Part shown: piece after piece, positions 51,238 to 59,185 of the stretch
Layout: every line of letters begins with the position of its first letter
Numbering within the stretch: position 1 is the stretch's first letter
NCBI GenBank assembly: GCA_947383145.1
Contig: CANDCH010000005.1
Span: 46,427-110,426, forward strand
Reading direction: 5' to 3'
DNA: 64,000 bases
DNA from: an uncultured bacterium
GTDB lineage: Bacteria > Bacillota > Clostridia > Oscillospirales > Oscillospiraceae
Translations under genes and position numbers: made by a program
The notes under the pieces: generated by a model
Databases searched by the model: none
What the model was told of the DNA's origin: nothing
What the model saw: the letters and a program-made list of their open reading frames with translations, nothing else

Positions 51238-51687
51238 ATGACCCATCAGGAGCTGTGGGCGGCGTACAAGGCCGTCAACCCCGCCGCCGGGGACGATTAC
51301 GAGCCCTGGGCCTACGGGGACGCCCCGGACACGCTGGCGGAGCTGACCCGCGCCGGAATCAAAACCGCCACCGCCAGCGCGGGCGTCTGGTACGAGCGCG
51401 GGGAGGAGCCCATGCCCGCGCCGGGGGAGTACAGCGTGATTCTCAACAGCCGGGACGAGGCGGTGTGCGTCGTCCGTACCACCCGGGTGTACACTGTGCC
51501 TTTTGACCAGGTGTCCGCCGAGCAGGCGTTCCGGGAGGGGGAGGGCGACCGCTCCCTGGCCTATTGGCGGCGGGTCCATGAGGCGTTTTTCCGCAGGGAG
51601 CTGGCGGAAGCGGGGCTGGAGTTTTCCCCGTCCATGCCCGTGGTGTGCGAGGAGTTTGAAATGGTCTATCCGCCCGGCCAAGGCTGA
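51238..51687 (+). CDS. ASCH-domain protein under alanine T-box control
   Basis: A 149-residue cytosolic protein with an ASCH beta-barrel (PUA-like, RNA-binding): LWAAYKAVNP, the basic RAGIKTATAS, DEAVCVVRTTRVYTVPF and the C-terminal PVVCEEFEMVYP. Related small ASCH proteins hydrolyse N4-acetylcytidine or bind RNA. ATG 51238 has GGAGGT at 6 bases and directly follows the T-box terminator, so its expression answers to alanyl-tRNA charging. It is followed by alaS on the same strand, an unusual combination. Confidence 0.86.
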   Translation: MTHQELWAAYKAVNPAAGDDYEPWAYGDAPDTLAELTRAGIKTATASAGVWYERGEEPMPAPGEYSVILNSRDEAVCVVRTTRVYTVPFDQVSAEQAFREGEGDRSLAYWRRVHEAFFRRELAEAGLEFSPSMPVVCEEFEMVYPPGQG

Positions 51688-51707
51688 CCAATGAGCGAAA
51701 CGAAGTT

Positions 51708-51763
51708 TCGCGGTTAAAGTTTCTTTTTTCGCTTCCTTTTTTCTTTTCAAAGAAAAAAGGAAG
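51708..51763 (+). repeat. R2 A/T-rich hairpin repeat, copy 3 (before alaS)
   Basis: GGTTAAAGTTTCTTTTTTCG followed by the 12-bp stem CCTTTTTTCTTT / AAAGAAAAAAGG. The copy after alaS is the same sequence inverted. It lies between the ASCH gene and alaS and could weaken or redirect transcription into alaS. Confidence 0.7.
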
Positions 51764-51813
51764 GCCCTTGACCTTTATAAGTATACAAATCAACATATAT
51801 GGAGGTAATTCCC

Positions 51814-54489
51814 ATGTACGATCCCAAGCCCTATGGCCTGAACGAGCTGCGGGAGATGTTCCTGAAGTTCTTCGAGAGCAAGGACCATCTCCGCCTGCCC
51901 AGCTTCTCCCTCATTCCCCAGAACGACGCGTCCCTGCTGCTCATCAACTCGGGCATGGCCCCCATGAAGCCCTTCTTCACCGGGGAGCAGGAGCCCCCCC
52001 GCCACCGGGTCACCACCTGCCAGAAGTGCATCCGCACCGGCGACATCGAGAACATCGGCCACACCGACCGCCACGGCACTTACTTTGAGATGCTGGGCAA
52101 CTTCTCCTTTGGCGACTACTTTAAAAAGGACGCCATTCACTGGGCCTGGGAGTTTTTGACTTCCCCGGAGTGGGTGGGCCTGGACCCCAGCCGCCTGTAC
52201 CCCTCCGTGTTCGCGGGTAACGAGACCACCCCCGCCGACGACGAGGCCTTCCGCATCTGGAACGAGGAGATCGGCATTCCCGCCGAGCGCATCTTCAAGT
52301 TCGGCAAGGAGGACAACTTCTGGGAGCACGGCTCCGGCCCCTGCGGCCCCTGCTCCGAAATTTACTACGACCGGGGCGAGAAGTACGGCTGCGGTAAGCC
52401 GGGGTGCACCGTGGGCTGCGACTGCGACCGCTACATTGAGGTGTGGAACGTGGTGTTCTCCCAGTTCGACAACGACGGGCAGAACCACTACACCGAGCTG
52501 AAGCAGAAGAACATCGACACCGGCATGGGCCTGGAGCGGCTGGCCTGCGTGTGCCAGGGGGTGGGTTCCCTGTTCGATGTGGACACAGTGATGAACATCA
52601 CCAACAAGGTGTCCGAGATCACCCACGCCCACTATGGCGAGAGCCGGGAGAAGGATGTGTCCCTCCGGGTGATTACCGACCACATCCGCTCCGCCGTGTT
52701 CATGATCTGCGACGGAGTGCTGCCCTCCAACGAGGGCCGGGGCTACGTGCTGCGCCGCCTGCTGCGCCGGGCCGCCCGGCACGGCAAGCTGCTGGGCGTC
52801 AACGAGCCCTTTCTCTACCAGGTGTGCGATACCGTCGTCCACGAGAACGAGGGCCACTACCCCGAGCTGCGGGAGCGTCAGGACTATATCACCAAGGTCA
52901 TCCGGGTGGAGGAGGAGAACTTCGCCAAGACCATCGACGGCGGCATTAAGATTTTCAACGAGATGCTGGCGGGCCACAAGGAGAAGGGGGACAAGACCTT
53001 CTCCGGCGCGGACGCCTTCAAGCTGTACGACACTTACGGCTTCCCGGTGGACCTGACCCTGGAGATGGTGCAGGAGCAGGGGATAGACCTGGACGAGGCC
53101 GAGTTCAAGCAGCTCATGGAGGAGCAGCGCCAGCGGGCCCGGAAGGCCCGGGAGGCCCTGGGCGATCTGGGCTGGGCCGGGGTGGAGTTCGGCAAGGACG
53201 TGCCCGAGACGGAGTTTGCGGGCTACGACCACGCCTCCATTTCGGACGCCAAGGTGGTGGCCCTGGTGGTGGAGAACGAGCTGGCCGAGGAGCTGATGCC
53301 CGGTGTGGAGGGCATTGTGGTGCTGGACAAGACCCCCTTCTACGCCGAGATGGGAGGCCAGATAGCCGACCGGGGTATGATCTTTGCCGACAAGGTTTGC
53401 TTCGCAGTCACCGATGTGCAGAAGAACAAGGGTGGCAAATATATGCACTACGGCAAGATGATTGAGGGCGTTCTCAAGGTGGGGGATACTGTAGAGGCCG
53501 GCATTGACGAGGAGTACCGCAACGCAATCAAGCGCGCCCACACCGCCACCCACCTGCTGGACAAGGCCCTGCGGGAAGTGCTGGGCGACCATGTCCACCA
53601 GGCCGGTTCCCTGGTGGAGCGCGACCGCCTGCGCTTCGACTTCACCCACTTCGAGGCTATGACGCCGGAGCAGGTGGCGGCGGTGTCCCGGATCGTCAAT
53701 GACTCCATCCTGGCAGGCTACGCCGTCAACACCGAGGTGCTGCCCATCGAGGAGGCCAAGCAGCGGGGGGCCATCGCCCTGTTCGGCGAGAAGTACGGCG
53801 ACACCGTCCGCGTGGTGGACATGGGAGAGGGGTACTCCGTGGAATTCTGCGGCGGCACCCACCTCAGCAACACCGCCATGGCCGGAGCCTTCCGGATCAA
53901 GAGCGAGTTCTCCGTGGCCAGCGGCGTGCGCCGGATCGAGGCCACCACTGGGAAGGAGACGCTGGCCTTTTACGGGGAGGTCCAGGAGCGCATCAACCAG
54001 GCGGCGGCGGTGCTGAAGGCCAAGCCCGGCGAGCTGCGGGAGAAGGCCGAGGCCGTCATGGGCGAGATCAAAAACCTCCATCAGATGGTGGAAAAATTCA
54101 AGGCCAAGGAGGCGGCGGGGGAGACGGAGCGCATCCTCTTCGGCGCCCACGAGGTGGGGGAGCTGAAGGTGCTCACAGCCACCGTGCCCGAGGCGGACGG
54201 CGCCCGGCTGCGCCAGATGGGAGATCTGCTCCGGGAGAAGGACGCCAATGTGGTGGCGGTGCTGGCCAGCGTCAGCGACGGCAAGATCACCTTCCTGTGC
54301 GCCTGCGGCAAGGAGGCGGTGAAGAAGGGGGTCAAGGCCGGGGACATCATCAAGCAGGTGTGCGCCATCGCGGGCGGCTCCGGCGGCGGCAAGCCCGACT
54401 CCGCCATGGGCGGCGGCAAGGATGTGCTCATGCTGGACAACGCGCTGGCCATGGTGGACAACGTGGTGGCCATGAAGCTGGGCCTGTAA
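51814..54489 (+). CDS. alaS: alanyl-tRNA synthetase
   Basis: An 891-residue enzyme charging tRNA-Ala. The class II aminoacylation domain has motif 1 near FEMLGNFSFGDYFKKD and motif 2/3 regions RGYVLRRLLRRAARHG and GTGMGLERL-like. The editing domain has zinc ligands HTATH (His576, His580) and CGGTH (Cys679, His683). The C-terminal DHHA1 domain ends GGGKPDSAMGGGKD. ATG 51814 has GGAGGT at 7 bases. The upstream alanine T-box is the expected control. R2 repeats flank the gene on both sides. Confidence 0.98.
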   Translation: MYDPKPYGLNELREMFLKFFESKDHLRLPSFSLIPQNDASLLLINSGMAPMKPFFTGEQEPPRHRVTTCQKCIRTGDIENIGHTDRHGTYFEMLGNFSFGDYFKKDAIHWAWEFLTSPEWVGLDPSRLYPSVFAGNETTPADDEAFRIWNEEIGIPAERIFKFGKEDNFWEHGSGPCGPCSEIYYDRGEKYGCGKPGCTVGCDCDRYIEVWNVVFSQFDNDGQNHYTELKQKNIDTGMGLERLACVCQGVGSLFDVDTVMNITNKVSEITHAHYGESREKDVSLRVITDHIRSAVFMICDGVLPSNEGRGYVLRRLLRRAARHGKLLGVNEPFLYQVCDTVVHENEGHYPELRERQDYITKVIRVEEENFAKTIDGGIKIFNEMLAGHKEKGDKTFSGADAFKLYDTYGFPVDLTLEMVQEQGIDLDEAEFKQLMEEQRQRARKAREALGDLGWAGVEFGKDVPETEFAGYDHASISDAKVVALVVENELAEELMPGVEGIVVLDKTPFYAEMGGQIADRGMIFADKVCFAVTDVQKNKGGKYMHYGKMIEGVLKVGDTVEAGIDEEYRNAIKRAHTATHLLDKALREVLGDHVHQAGSLVERDRLRFDFTHFEAMTPEQVAAVSRIVNDSILAGYAVNTEVLPIEEAKQRGAIALFGEKYGDTVRVVDMGEGYSVEFCGGTHLSNTAMAGAFRIKSEFSVASGVRRIEATTGKETLAFYGEVQERINQAAAVLKAKPGELREKAEAVMGEIKNLHQMVEKFKAKEAAGETERILFGAHEVGELKVLTATVPEADGARLRQMGDLLREKDANVVAVLASVSDGKITFLCACGKEAVKKGVKAGDIIKQVCAIAGGSGGGKPDSAMGGGKDVLMLDNALAMVDNVVAMKLGL

Positions 54490-54492
54490 CCT

Positions 54493-54535
54493 ACTTTTTC
54501 TTGAAAGAAAAAGTAAGCAAAAAGAACCTTTAAAC
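54493..54535 (-). repeat. R2 A/T-rich hairpin repeat, copy 4 (after alaS)
   Basis: A perfect 11-bp stem TACTTTTTCTT / AAGAAAAAGTA, followed by AAGCAAAAAGAACCTTTAAA, which is the reverse complement of the left part of copy 3. It directly follows the alaS stop. Confidence 0.7.
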
Positions 54536-54540
54536 CGCTT

Positions 54541-54580
54541 CGTCACCGGGCATGACACAATACGGTTCCGCCCGGTGACG
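54541..54580 (+). other. 11-bp perfect hairpin between alaS and next gene
   Basis: CGTCACCGGGC / GCCCGGTGACG with an 18-base loop. No T-run; possibly an mRNA structure in the leader of the gene at 54613, or the real end of the alaS transcript. Confidence 0.5.
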
Positions 54581-54612
54581 AAAGGCACTCTATTGAAAGA
54601 TGATGATAAGCT

Positions 54613-55383
54613 ATGACAAGAGATGACTTGCGGCGTTTCCGGGCGCTGGACATCGACTTTGATTCCATTGGACTGATCCAGGGCGGAGGGGAGGATTTCG
54701 CCTATTTCTGTACCCCCGTGGATGCGGAGTTTGTGGGGCGGATTGGATGCGACGGGGTCCACTTTATCCTTTTACCAGAGGATGAGCGGGTGTTCTGCGT
54801 GGACCCGTCCATGGGGGAGCGGGGAACCTATGTGCTTCCCGTGGCCGGTGATTTCCGGGAGTTTCTCTCCTTTGTCCTCTACTGCCAAGACGCCAACCCA
54901 TTGAGCCAGATCTATTGGATGACCCGGAAGCAGTATGACGAGCTGGCCGCGGAGGACGCCGCCGCCCGGGGAAATGAATACATGGCGAGGTTCTTTGAGG
55001 AGAAGGATAGGACCCTATCCATCCTTGTAAAGGAGTTTAATTTAACTCCTGCCGATCCGTTTAAGAAAATTAAGGCCATGCAGGCGAAATTTGATCCGGC
55101 GATCCTGAATTTCTCCGAGGAATATTATGACGCGGTGGGCTATGAGCGCCCGGAAGAAGAAATTACTCACACTGCAACCATGACGGCCATCAAGGAGGAG
55201 CCTATGCTGCCACAGGACCCCAATATTTTGTTGAGCTATATCAACACCAAGCTCCGTGACGAATACTCCGGCCTGTCCGCCCTGTGCGGTGGGCTGGGCG
55301 TGAGCGAGGCGGAGCTGACTGCAAAGCTGGCCGGGGCGGGTTATGCCTACGACCCGGCGGCCAATCAATTTAAACCAGTTTGA
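54613..55383 (+). CDS. SMI1/KNR4-like domain fused to DUF4250
   Basis: A 256-residue two-part protein. The N-terminal part (about 1-150) resembles an SMI1/KNR4 (SUKH-like) fold: GLIQGGGEDFAYFC, GVHFILLPEDERVFCVDPS, FREFLSFVLYCQDANP. The C-terminal 59 residues begin MLPQDPNILLSYINTKLRDEY and match DUF4250, which is usually a stand-alone small protein. AAGGAGG stands 5 bases before that internal ATG (55204), so DUF4250 may also be made separately. Neither part has an established function here. Confidence 0.7.
   Translation: MTRDDLRRFRALDIDFDSIGLIQGGGEDFAYFCTPVDAEFVGRIGCDGVHFILLPEDERVFCVDPSMGERGTYVLPVAGDFREFLSFVLYCQDANPLSQIYWMTRKQYDELAAEDAAARGNEYMARFFEEKDRTLSILVKEFNLTPADPFKKIKAMQAKFDPAILNFSEEYYDAVGYERPEEEITHTATMTAIKEEPMLPQDPNILLSYINTKLRDEYSGLSALCGGLGVSEAELTAKLAGAGYAYDPAANQFKPV
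55204..55383 (+). CDS. DUF4250 protein, possible internal start
   Basis: An in-frame internal start within the larger gene: ATG 55204 is preceded by AAGGAGGAGCCT. The 59-residue product MLPQDPNILLSY... has the full length and natural start of stand-alone DUF4250 proteins. It may be an independently translated copy. Evidence is sequence only. Confidence 0.45.
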   Translation: MLPQDPNILLSYINTKLRDEYSGLSALCGGLGVSEAELTAKLAGAGYAYDPAANQFKPV

Positions 55384-55397
55384 AAGGAGCGCATGCC

Positions 55398-55727
55398 ATG
55401 ATTTTGGATTATACTTCCATGGAGACCACCCATATTCCCAACTTTCTGGGCGGCGAAGGCACTCTCCACGCTCAGATGCGGGTGGATGAGCTGGGCAAGA
55501 TTCTGAAAGGCGTGCTGGACCCCGGCTCCTCAATCGGCTGGCATATTCACGAGACCAGCAGCGAGATCATCTACATTCTGTCCGGCGTGGGCAGGGTGAA
55601 GGTGGAGGGCGGCGAGGAGCCGGTGAAGGCGGGACAGTGCCACTACTGCCCAAAGGGCTGCGGACACGCCCTCATCAACGACAGCGAGAGCCCGCTGGAG
55701 TTCTTCGCTGTTGTTCCCAATCAGTAA
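55398..55727 (+). CDS. small cupin protein
   Basis: A 109-residue single-domain cupin. Metal ligands of motif 1 lie in IGWHIHETSSEIIYILSG (two His and one Glu); the motif 2 His is in KGCGHALIND. ATG 55398 has AAAGGAG at 8 bases; a TTG start further upstream is less likely. It overlaps no gene and is followed within 13 bases by the HIT gene. Enzymatic or sensory roles are equally possible. Confidence 0.87.
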   Translation: MILDYTSMETTHIPNFLGGEGTLHAQMRVDELGKILKGVLDPGSSIGWHIHETSSEIIYILSGVGRVKVEGGEEPVKAGQCHYCPKGCGHALINDSESPLEFFAVVPNQ

Positions 55728-55740
55728 AGGAGGCCTATTC

Positions 55741-56100
55741 ATGTCCGACGTGCTGAGATACGACCCCGACTGCCTGTTCTGCAAAATCATCAAGGGGGAA
55801 ATTCCCTCCAACAAGGTCTATGAGGACAATTGGTGTTACGCTTTTTATGACATCGACCCTCAGGCGCCCACGCATTTCCTGGTGGTTCCCAAGGCCCACA
55901 TCGGCTCCTGCGGGGAGATCACCAAGTGGAACTCCGATCTTGTGGCCCAGTGCTTTGAGGCCATTGCCAAAGTGACCCGTGAGCTGGGGGTCACCGACTT
56001 CCGGGTGGTGTCCAATTGCGGCCCTCAGGCGGGTCAGTCCGTTCCCCATCTGCATTTTCATGTGCTGGCGGGGCGGGATATGACCTGGCCTCCCGGATGA
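55741..56100 (+). CDS. HIT-family nucleotide hydrolase
   Basis: A 119-residue HINT-type protein that hydrolyses nucleoside phosphoramidates or related AMP-linked bonds. The catalytic triad motif HxHxH is PHLHFHVLAG (His103, 105, 107), with Cys11/Cys14 (CLFCKI) near the N-terminus and VVPKAHIGS in the middle. ATG 55741 follows AAAGGAGG. Family and length are normal. Confidence 0.94.
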   Translation: MSDVLRYDPDCLFCKIIKGEIPSNKVYEDNWCYAFYDIDPQAPTHFLVVPKAHIGSCGEITKWNSDLVAQCFEAIAKVTRELGVTDFRVVSNCGPQAGQSVPHLHFHVLAGRDMTWPPG

Positions 56101-56191
56101 CGCGGGCGCGGACTCCGCTCCGCCCTTTTCCCGTGAAATCGGAGGCTTGCCCCCGTTTAAAAGTCTTAATCCGTTGAAAATCAACGGATGG

Positions 56192-56227
56192 AAAGCCCAT
56201 CTCCTTTACATAAAGGAGATGGGCTTT
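56192..56227 (+). terminator. terminator after HIT gene
   Basis: AAAGCCCATCTCCTTTA / TAAAGGAGATGGGCTTT, perfect 17 bp with a 2-base loop, preceded by a smaller hairpin TCCGTTGA-AAA-TCAACGGA. Confidence 0.88.
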
Positions 56228-56330
56228 CTTTATGAAATATTTAGAAATCCTTTCGCTTTTTTGCCAATTGGCTGTGCTATAGTCAAAGCGTTTTAAGTGG
56301 GCCAGCTAGCCCATTGCATGAAAAATGCAG

Positions 56331-56362
56331 TTTACGCTTTTTCAACTGTGCTGGCTTTATGA
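56331..56362 (+). repeat. R3 repeat, copy 1
   Basis: TTTACGCTTTTTCAACTGTG then CTGGCTTTATGAC. The copy at 59142-59171 is the same sequence inverted, with two small differences. Just upstream are further hairpins (TGGGC-N6-GCCCA; TGCAT-GAAAA-ATGCA). Confidence 0.7.
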
Positions 56363-56388
56363 CGTTTAAAGCGAAAGGAGGGGACAGC

Positions 56389-57105
56389 ATGACAAAAGAC
56401 GATTTGCTTGAGACCGGGGAGATCTGGGCCGAAGCTGCGCAGGCCGCCGCTCAGCCGCTCACCCCCTACCGGGTGTTTTGGCTGTTTCTCATCGCGGGCT
56501 TTGCGGGCGACCTCATTGAGGTGGTTTTCTGGCTTCTGACCCGAGGGGAGCTTATCAGCCGCAGCAGCCTGATTTACGGGCCGTTCAGCCTGGTGTGGGG
56601 TCTTGCGGCGGTACTGCTCACCCTGGTGTTCCACCGCATGGACGACCGAAGCGGCGGACGTGTTTTTATCACCGGGGCGGTGCTGGGCGGCGCGTACGAG
56701 TACATATGCTCCTGGCTTCAGGAGGCGCTGTTCGGCGCCTGCTTTTGGGACTACCGCCACCTGCCCTTCAACATCGACGGCCGGGTGAATCTGGTATTCT
56801 GCCTGTTCTGGGGACTGGCCGCCCTGGCCTGGGTGCGGGGAGTGTACCCGGCCCTGTGCCGGCTCATTGACCGGGTTCCCCTCCGGCGGGGCAGGCGGAT
56901 GGCCTGTGCCGCGGCGCTGCTTTTGGCGTGTAGCACCATAGTGTCCGCCGCCGCCCTGTGCCGGATGGACCAGCGGCGCAAGGACGTGCCCGCCCTGGGC
57001 GCGGTGAGCCGCTTTCTGGACCAGGCCTACCCAGACAGCCTTCTGAAGGCCCGATATCCCAATATGGGCATTCTGGACGAAATCGGCTGGTACAGCCAGG
57101 ATTGA
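56389..57105 (+). CDS. CmpB-like putative ABC transporter permease domain protein
   Basis: A 238-residue membrane protein with about five helices. The segments SSLIYGPFSLVWGLAAVLL, GGAYEYICSWLQEALFG and FNIDGRVNLVFCLFWGL match the ABC_trans_CmpB family, annotated as a putative permease though no ATPase partner is known. ATG 56389 has AAAGGAGGG upstream. It stands alone with a shared terminator. The extracellular end (PNMGILDEIGWYSQD) is short. Confidence 0.82.
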   Translation: MTKDDLLETGEIWAEAAQAAAQPLTPYRVFWLFLIAGFAGDLIEVVFWLLTRGELISRSSLIYGPFSLVWGLAAVLLTLVFHRMDDRSGGRVFITGAVLGGAYEYICSWLQEALFGACFWDYRHLPFNIDGRVNLVFCLFWGLAALAWVRGVYPALCRLIDRVPLRRGRRMACAAALLLACSTIVSAAALCRMDQRRKDVPALGAVSRFLDQAYPDSLLKARYPNMGILDEIGWYSQD

Positions 57106-57110
57106 ACTGT

Positions 57111-57151
57111 GAAAGCGCCCCCCTTGGATGGTATCCAAAGGGGGCGCTTTC
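57111..57151. terminator. bidirectional terminator (CmpB-like / GtrA)
   Basis: An 18-bp stem with one mismatch, GAAAGCGCCCCCCTTGGA against its complement, between converging genes. Confidence 0.87.
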
Positions 57152-57155
57152 ATGG

Positions 57156-57578
57156 TCAGCCGGACTTTTTTTTGAAGATAATGAATTTGCTCAGCATATA
57201 GTTGACGACGACCACTACCACGTTGGCAACGAGCTTGACCGCGCCGTGGGGACATAGAAGCACATCTACAAACAGCCACAGGATGCCCATCTCCAGCGCC
57301 AGGGAGAACAGCCGGGAGGCCACCATCTGCCACAGCTCCCGCAGGGCCACACGCCAGGCCCAGTCCCTGGACTGAAAAACGTACAGCTTATTGACGAAGT
57401 AGGCGAACAGCACGCTCACAGCCCAGGCGATGATATTACCGGCGAGATAGTATATCTGAAGCCCCTCCACCAGCAGGAAATAGACCGCATAGTTTACTAT
57501 GGTGGTCATTACGCCCCAGAACACATAGCTGACCAGCTCCCGGTGCCTGCGCAGGAGCGAAAAAATGTGATCAAGCAT
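57156..57578 (-). CDS. GtrA-family membrane protein
   Basis: A 140-residue protein with four transmembrane helices. ELVSYVFWGVMTTIVNYAVY, FAYFVNKLYVFQSRD and VNYMLSKFIIF are typical of GtrA, which flips or assists polyprenyl-linked sugars in cell-surface glycosylation. ATG 57578 has GGAGGG upstream. A nucleotidyltransferase and epimerase lie nearby, but divergently, so a shared sugar pathway is only suggestive. Confidence 0.9.
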   Translation of the reverse strand: MLDHIFSLLRRHRELVSYVFWGVMTTIVNYAVYFLLVEGLQIYYLAGNIIAWAVSVLFAYFVNKLYVFQSRDWAWRVALRELWQMVASRLFSLALEMGILWLFVDVLLCPHGAVKLVANVVVVVVNYMLSKFIIFKKKSG

Positions 57579-57755
57579 GGCAGGCCCTCCTATTGCGGAT
57601 ATTGATCCCATTATAATCCTTTTTGTCATGATGGCAAGTCTTTTTTCATCACAGTGGAAATCTGGAAGGATTTTTGCCCCTTGTGTATTTTGGGCGTGAC
57701 TTTTTCCAGGTCCTGTGTTATATTAAAAAAGACTTGATTAAGGATGGGGGAAGCC

Positions 57756-58175
57756 ATGAGAATCCTGGTGATAGACGCCCAGGGCGGCGGAATTGGAAAA
57801 TTACTGGTGTCCGCCGTGAAGAAGGCGTTTCCCGGCGATGTGGTGACGGCGGTGGGCGCCAACAGCGCGGCGTCCTCGGCCATGCGGAAGGCCGGAGCGG
57901 ACTGCACCGCCACGGGGGAGAACGCCGTAGTGGTGAACTGCCGCAGGGCGGATGTGATCCTTGCCCCCATCGGCGTGGTCATTGCCGACGCCATGCTGGG
58001 TGAGATCACCCCCGCCATGGCCCTGGCGGCGGGGCAGAGCCCGGCCAAACGCATTCTGCTTCCCATCGGCCACTGCGACAATATGGTGGCGGGGGTGGGG
58101 GAGCTGAGCGTGGGCCAGTTGGTGCAGGCGGCTGTGGAGCAGCTGAGAGCGGTCCGTGAGGAATGCGGACAGTAA
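57756..58175 (+). CDS. DUF3842-like protein
   Basis: A 139-residue cytosolic protein with a Rossmann-like start RILVIDAQGGGIGKLLVSAV and conserved TAVGANSAASSAM, ENAVVVNCRRADVILAPIGVV and RILLPIGHCDNMVAG. These match DUF3842. ATG 57756 is preceded by GGGGG. It may bind a nucleotide; no function is established. It is followed 41 bases later by the nucleotidyltransferase gene. Confidence 0.8.
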   Translation: MRILVIDAQGGGIGKLLVSAVKKAFPGDVVTAVGANSAASSAMRKAGADCTATGENAVVVNCRRADVILAPIGVVIADAMLGEITPAMALAAGQSPAKRILLPIGHCDNMVAGVGELSVGQLVQAAVEQLRAVREECGQ

Positions 58176-58216
58176 TGTGGAAACACTTTACACATATTGA
58201 AAAGGAGAGATGCGTG

Positions 58217-59143
58217 ATGGTTAGGCCTGTTCTGGTGATTATGGCAGCGGGTATGGGCAGCCGGTACGGCGGACTGAAGCAGCTGGACCCGGTGGGAAGT
58301 CACGACCAGGTGATTTTGGACTACTCCATGTACGATGCCCGGCGGGCGGGATTCGAGACGGTGGTTTTTGTCATCAAAAAGGAGATTGAGGAGGAGTTCA
58401 AGGCCCGGGTGGGCCGCCGGGTGGAGGGGCACATGGACGTAAAATATGTGTTTCAGGCCATGGACGACCTGCCGGAGGGGTACCGCGTACCCGAGGGGCG
58501 GGCAAAGCCCTGGGGAACCGCCCAGGCGGCGCTGGCGGCCCGTCATGTGGTGGACGGCCCATTTGCCATCATCAATGCCGACGACTACTACGGCGCCGAG
58601 GCCTACCGCGCCATTTACGATTACCTGTGCGCCCACCGGGACGGCCGGCGCTACTCCTATGCCATGGTGGGCTACCGGGTGAAAAACACGGTGACGGAGA
58701 ACGGTTCGGTGGCCCGCGGGGTATGCGGCGTAGATCATGACGGCATCCTCATCGACATCCATGAGCGCACCGCCATCGAAAAGGACGGGGACAACGCCCG
58801 CTATACGGAGGACGGCGGGCGGAGCTGGACGGCCCTGCCGGGAGACACCCTGGTGTCCATGAATCTGTGGGGCTTCACCCGCAGCTTTTTGGATGAGGCG
58901 GAGGCCCGTTTCCCGGCTTTTCTGGATAAAGCCCTGGCGGAAAACCCGCTGAAGGGGGAGTATTTCCTGCCCAGCGTGGTGGATCAGCTGATCCGGGAGG
59001 GCAGGGCGGAGGTTCGGGTGCTTCCCAGCGAGGACAAATGGTACGGCGTCACCTACCGGGAGGACAAGCCCGCCGTCGCCTCCGCCATCGCGGCCATGAC
59101 CGAGGCTGGGCTGTACCCGGAGGAGCTGTGGCCGGAGCGTTGA
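58217..59143 (+). CDS. sugar-phosphate nucleotidyltransferase-like protein
   Basis: A 308-residue GT-A-fold nucleotidyltransferase. The nucleotide-binding signature is IMAAGMGSRYGGLKQLDPVG, the metal Asp is in FAIINADDYYGAEAY and SMNLWGFTRSF is a second family block. It likely activates a sugar-1-phosphate with UTP or GTP. ATG 58217 has AAAGGAG at 9 bases. The R3 repeat overlaps its stop. The exact sugar is unknown. Confidence 0.88.
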   Translation: MVRPVLVIMAAGMGSRYGGLKQLDPVGSHDQVILDYSMYDARRAGFETVVFVIKKEIEEEFKARVGRRVEGHMDVKYVFQAMDDLPEGYRVPEGRAKPWGTAQAALAARHVVDGPFAIINADDYYGAEAYRAIYDYLCAHRDGRRYSYAMVGYRVKNTVTENGSVARGVCGVDHDGILIDIHERTAIEKDGDNARYTEDGGRSWTALPGDTLVSMNLWGFTRSFLDEAEARFPAFLDKALAENPLKGEYFLPSVVDQLIREGRAEVRVLPSEDKWYGVTYREDKPAVASAIAAMTEAGLYPEELWPER

Positions 59144-59171
59144 CATAGCCAGCACAGTTGAAAAGCGTAAA
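59142..59171 (-). repeat. R3 repeat, copy 2 (inverted)
   Basis: Minus strand reads TTTACGCTTTTCAACTGTGC then TGGCTATGTC, nearly the sequence at 56331-56362. It sits at the end of the nucleotidyltransferase gene, immediately before the epimerase ribosome-binding site. Confidence 0.7.
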
Positions 59172-59185
59172 GGGAGGAACAGACC

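Noticed and set aside
51790-54762. 990-codon open frame on the minus strand over alaS
   Set aside because: It is an antisense shadow of alaS in GC-rich DNA: low complexity in His/Leu/Gly/Val, no family motif and no ribosome-binding site. The plus strand is an unmistakable alaS.
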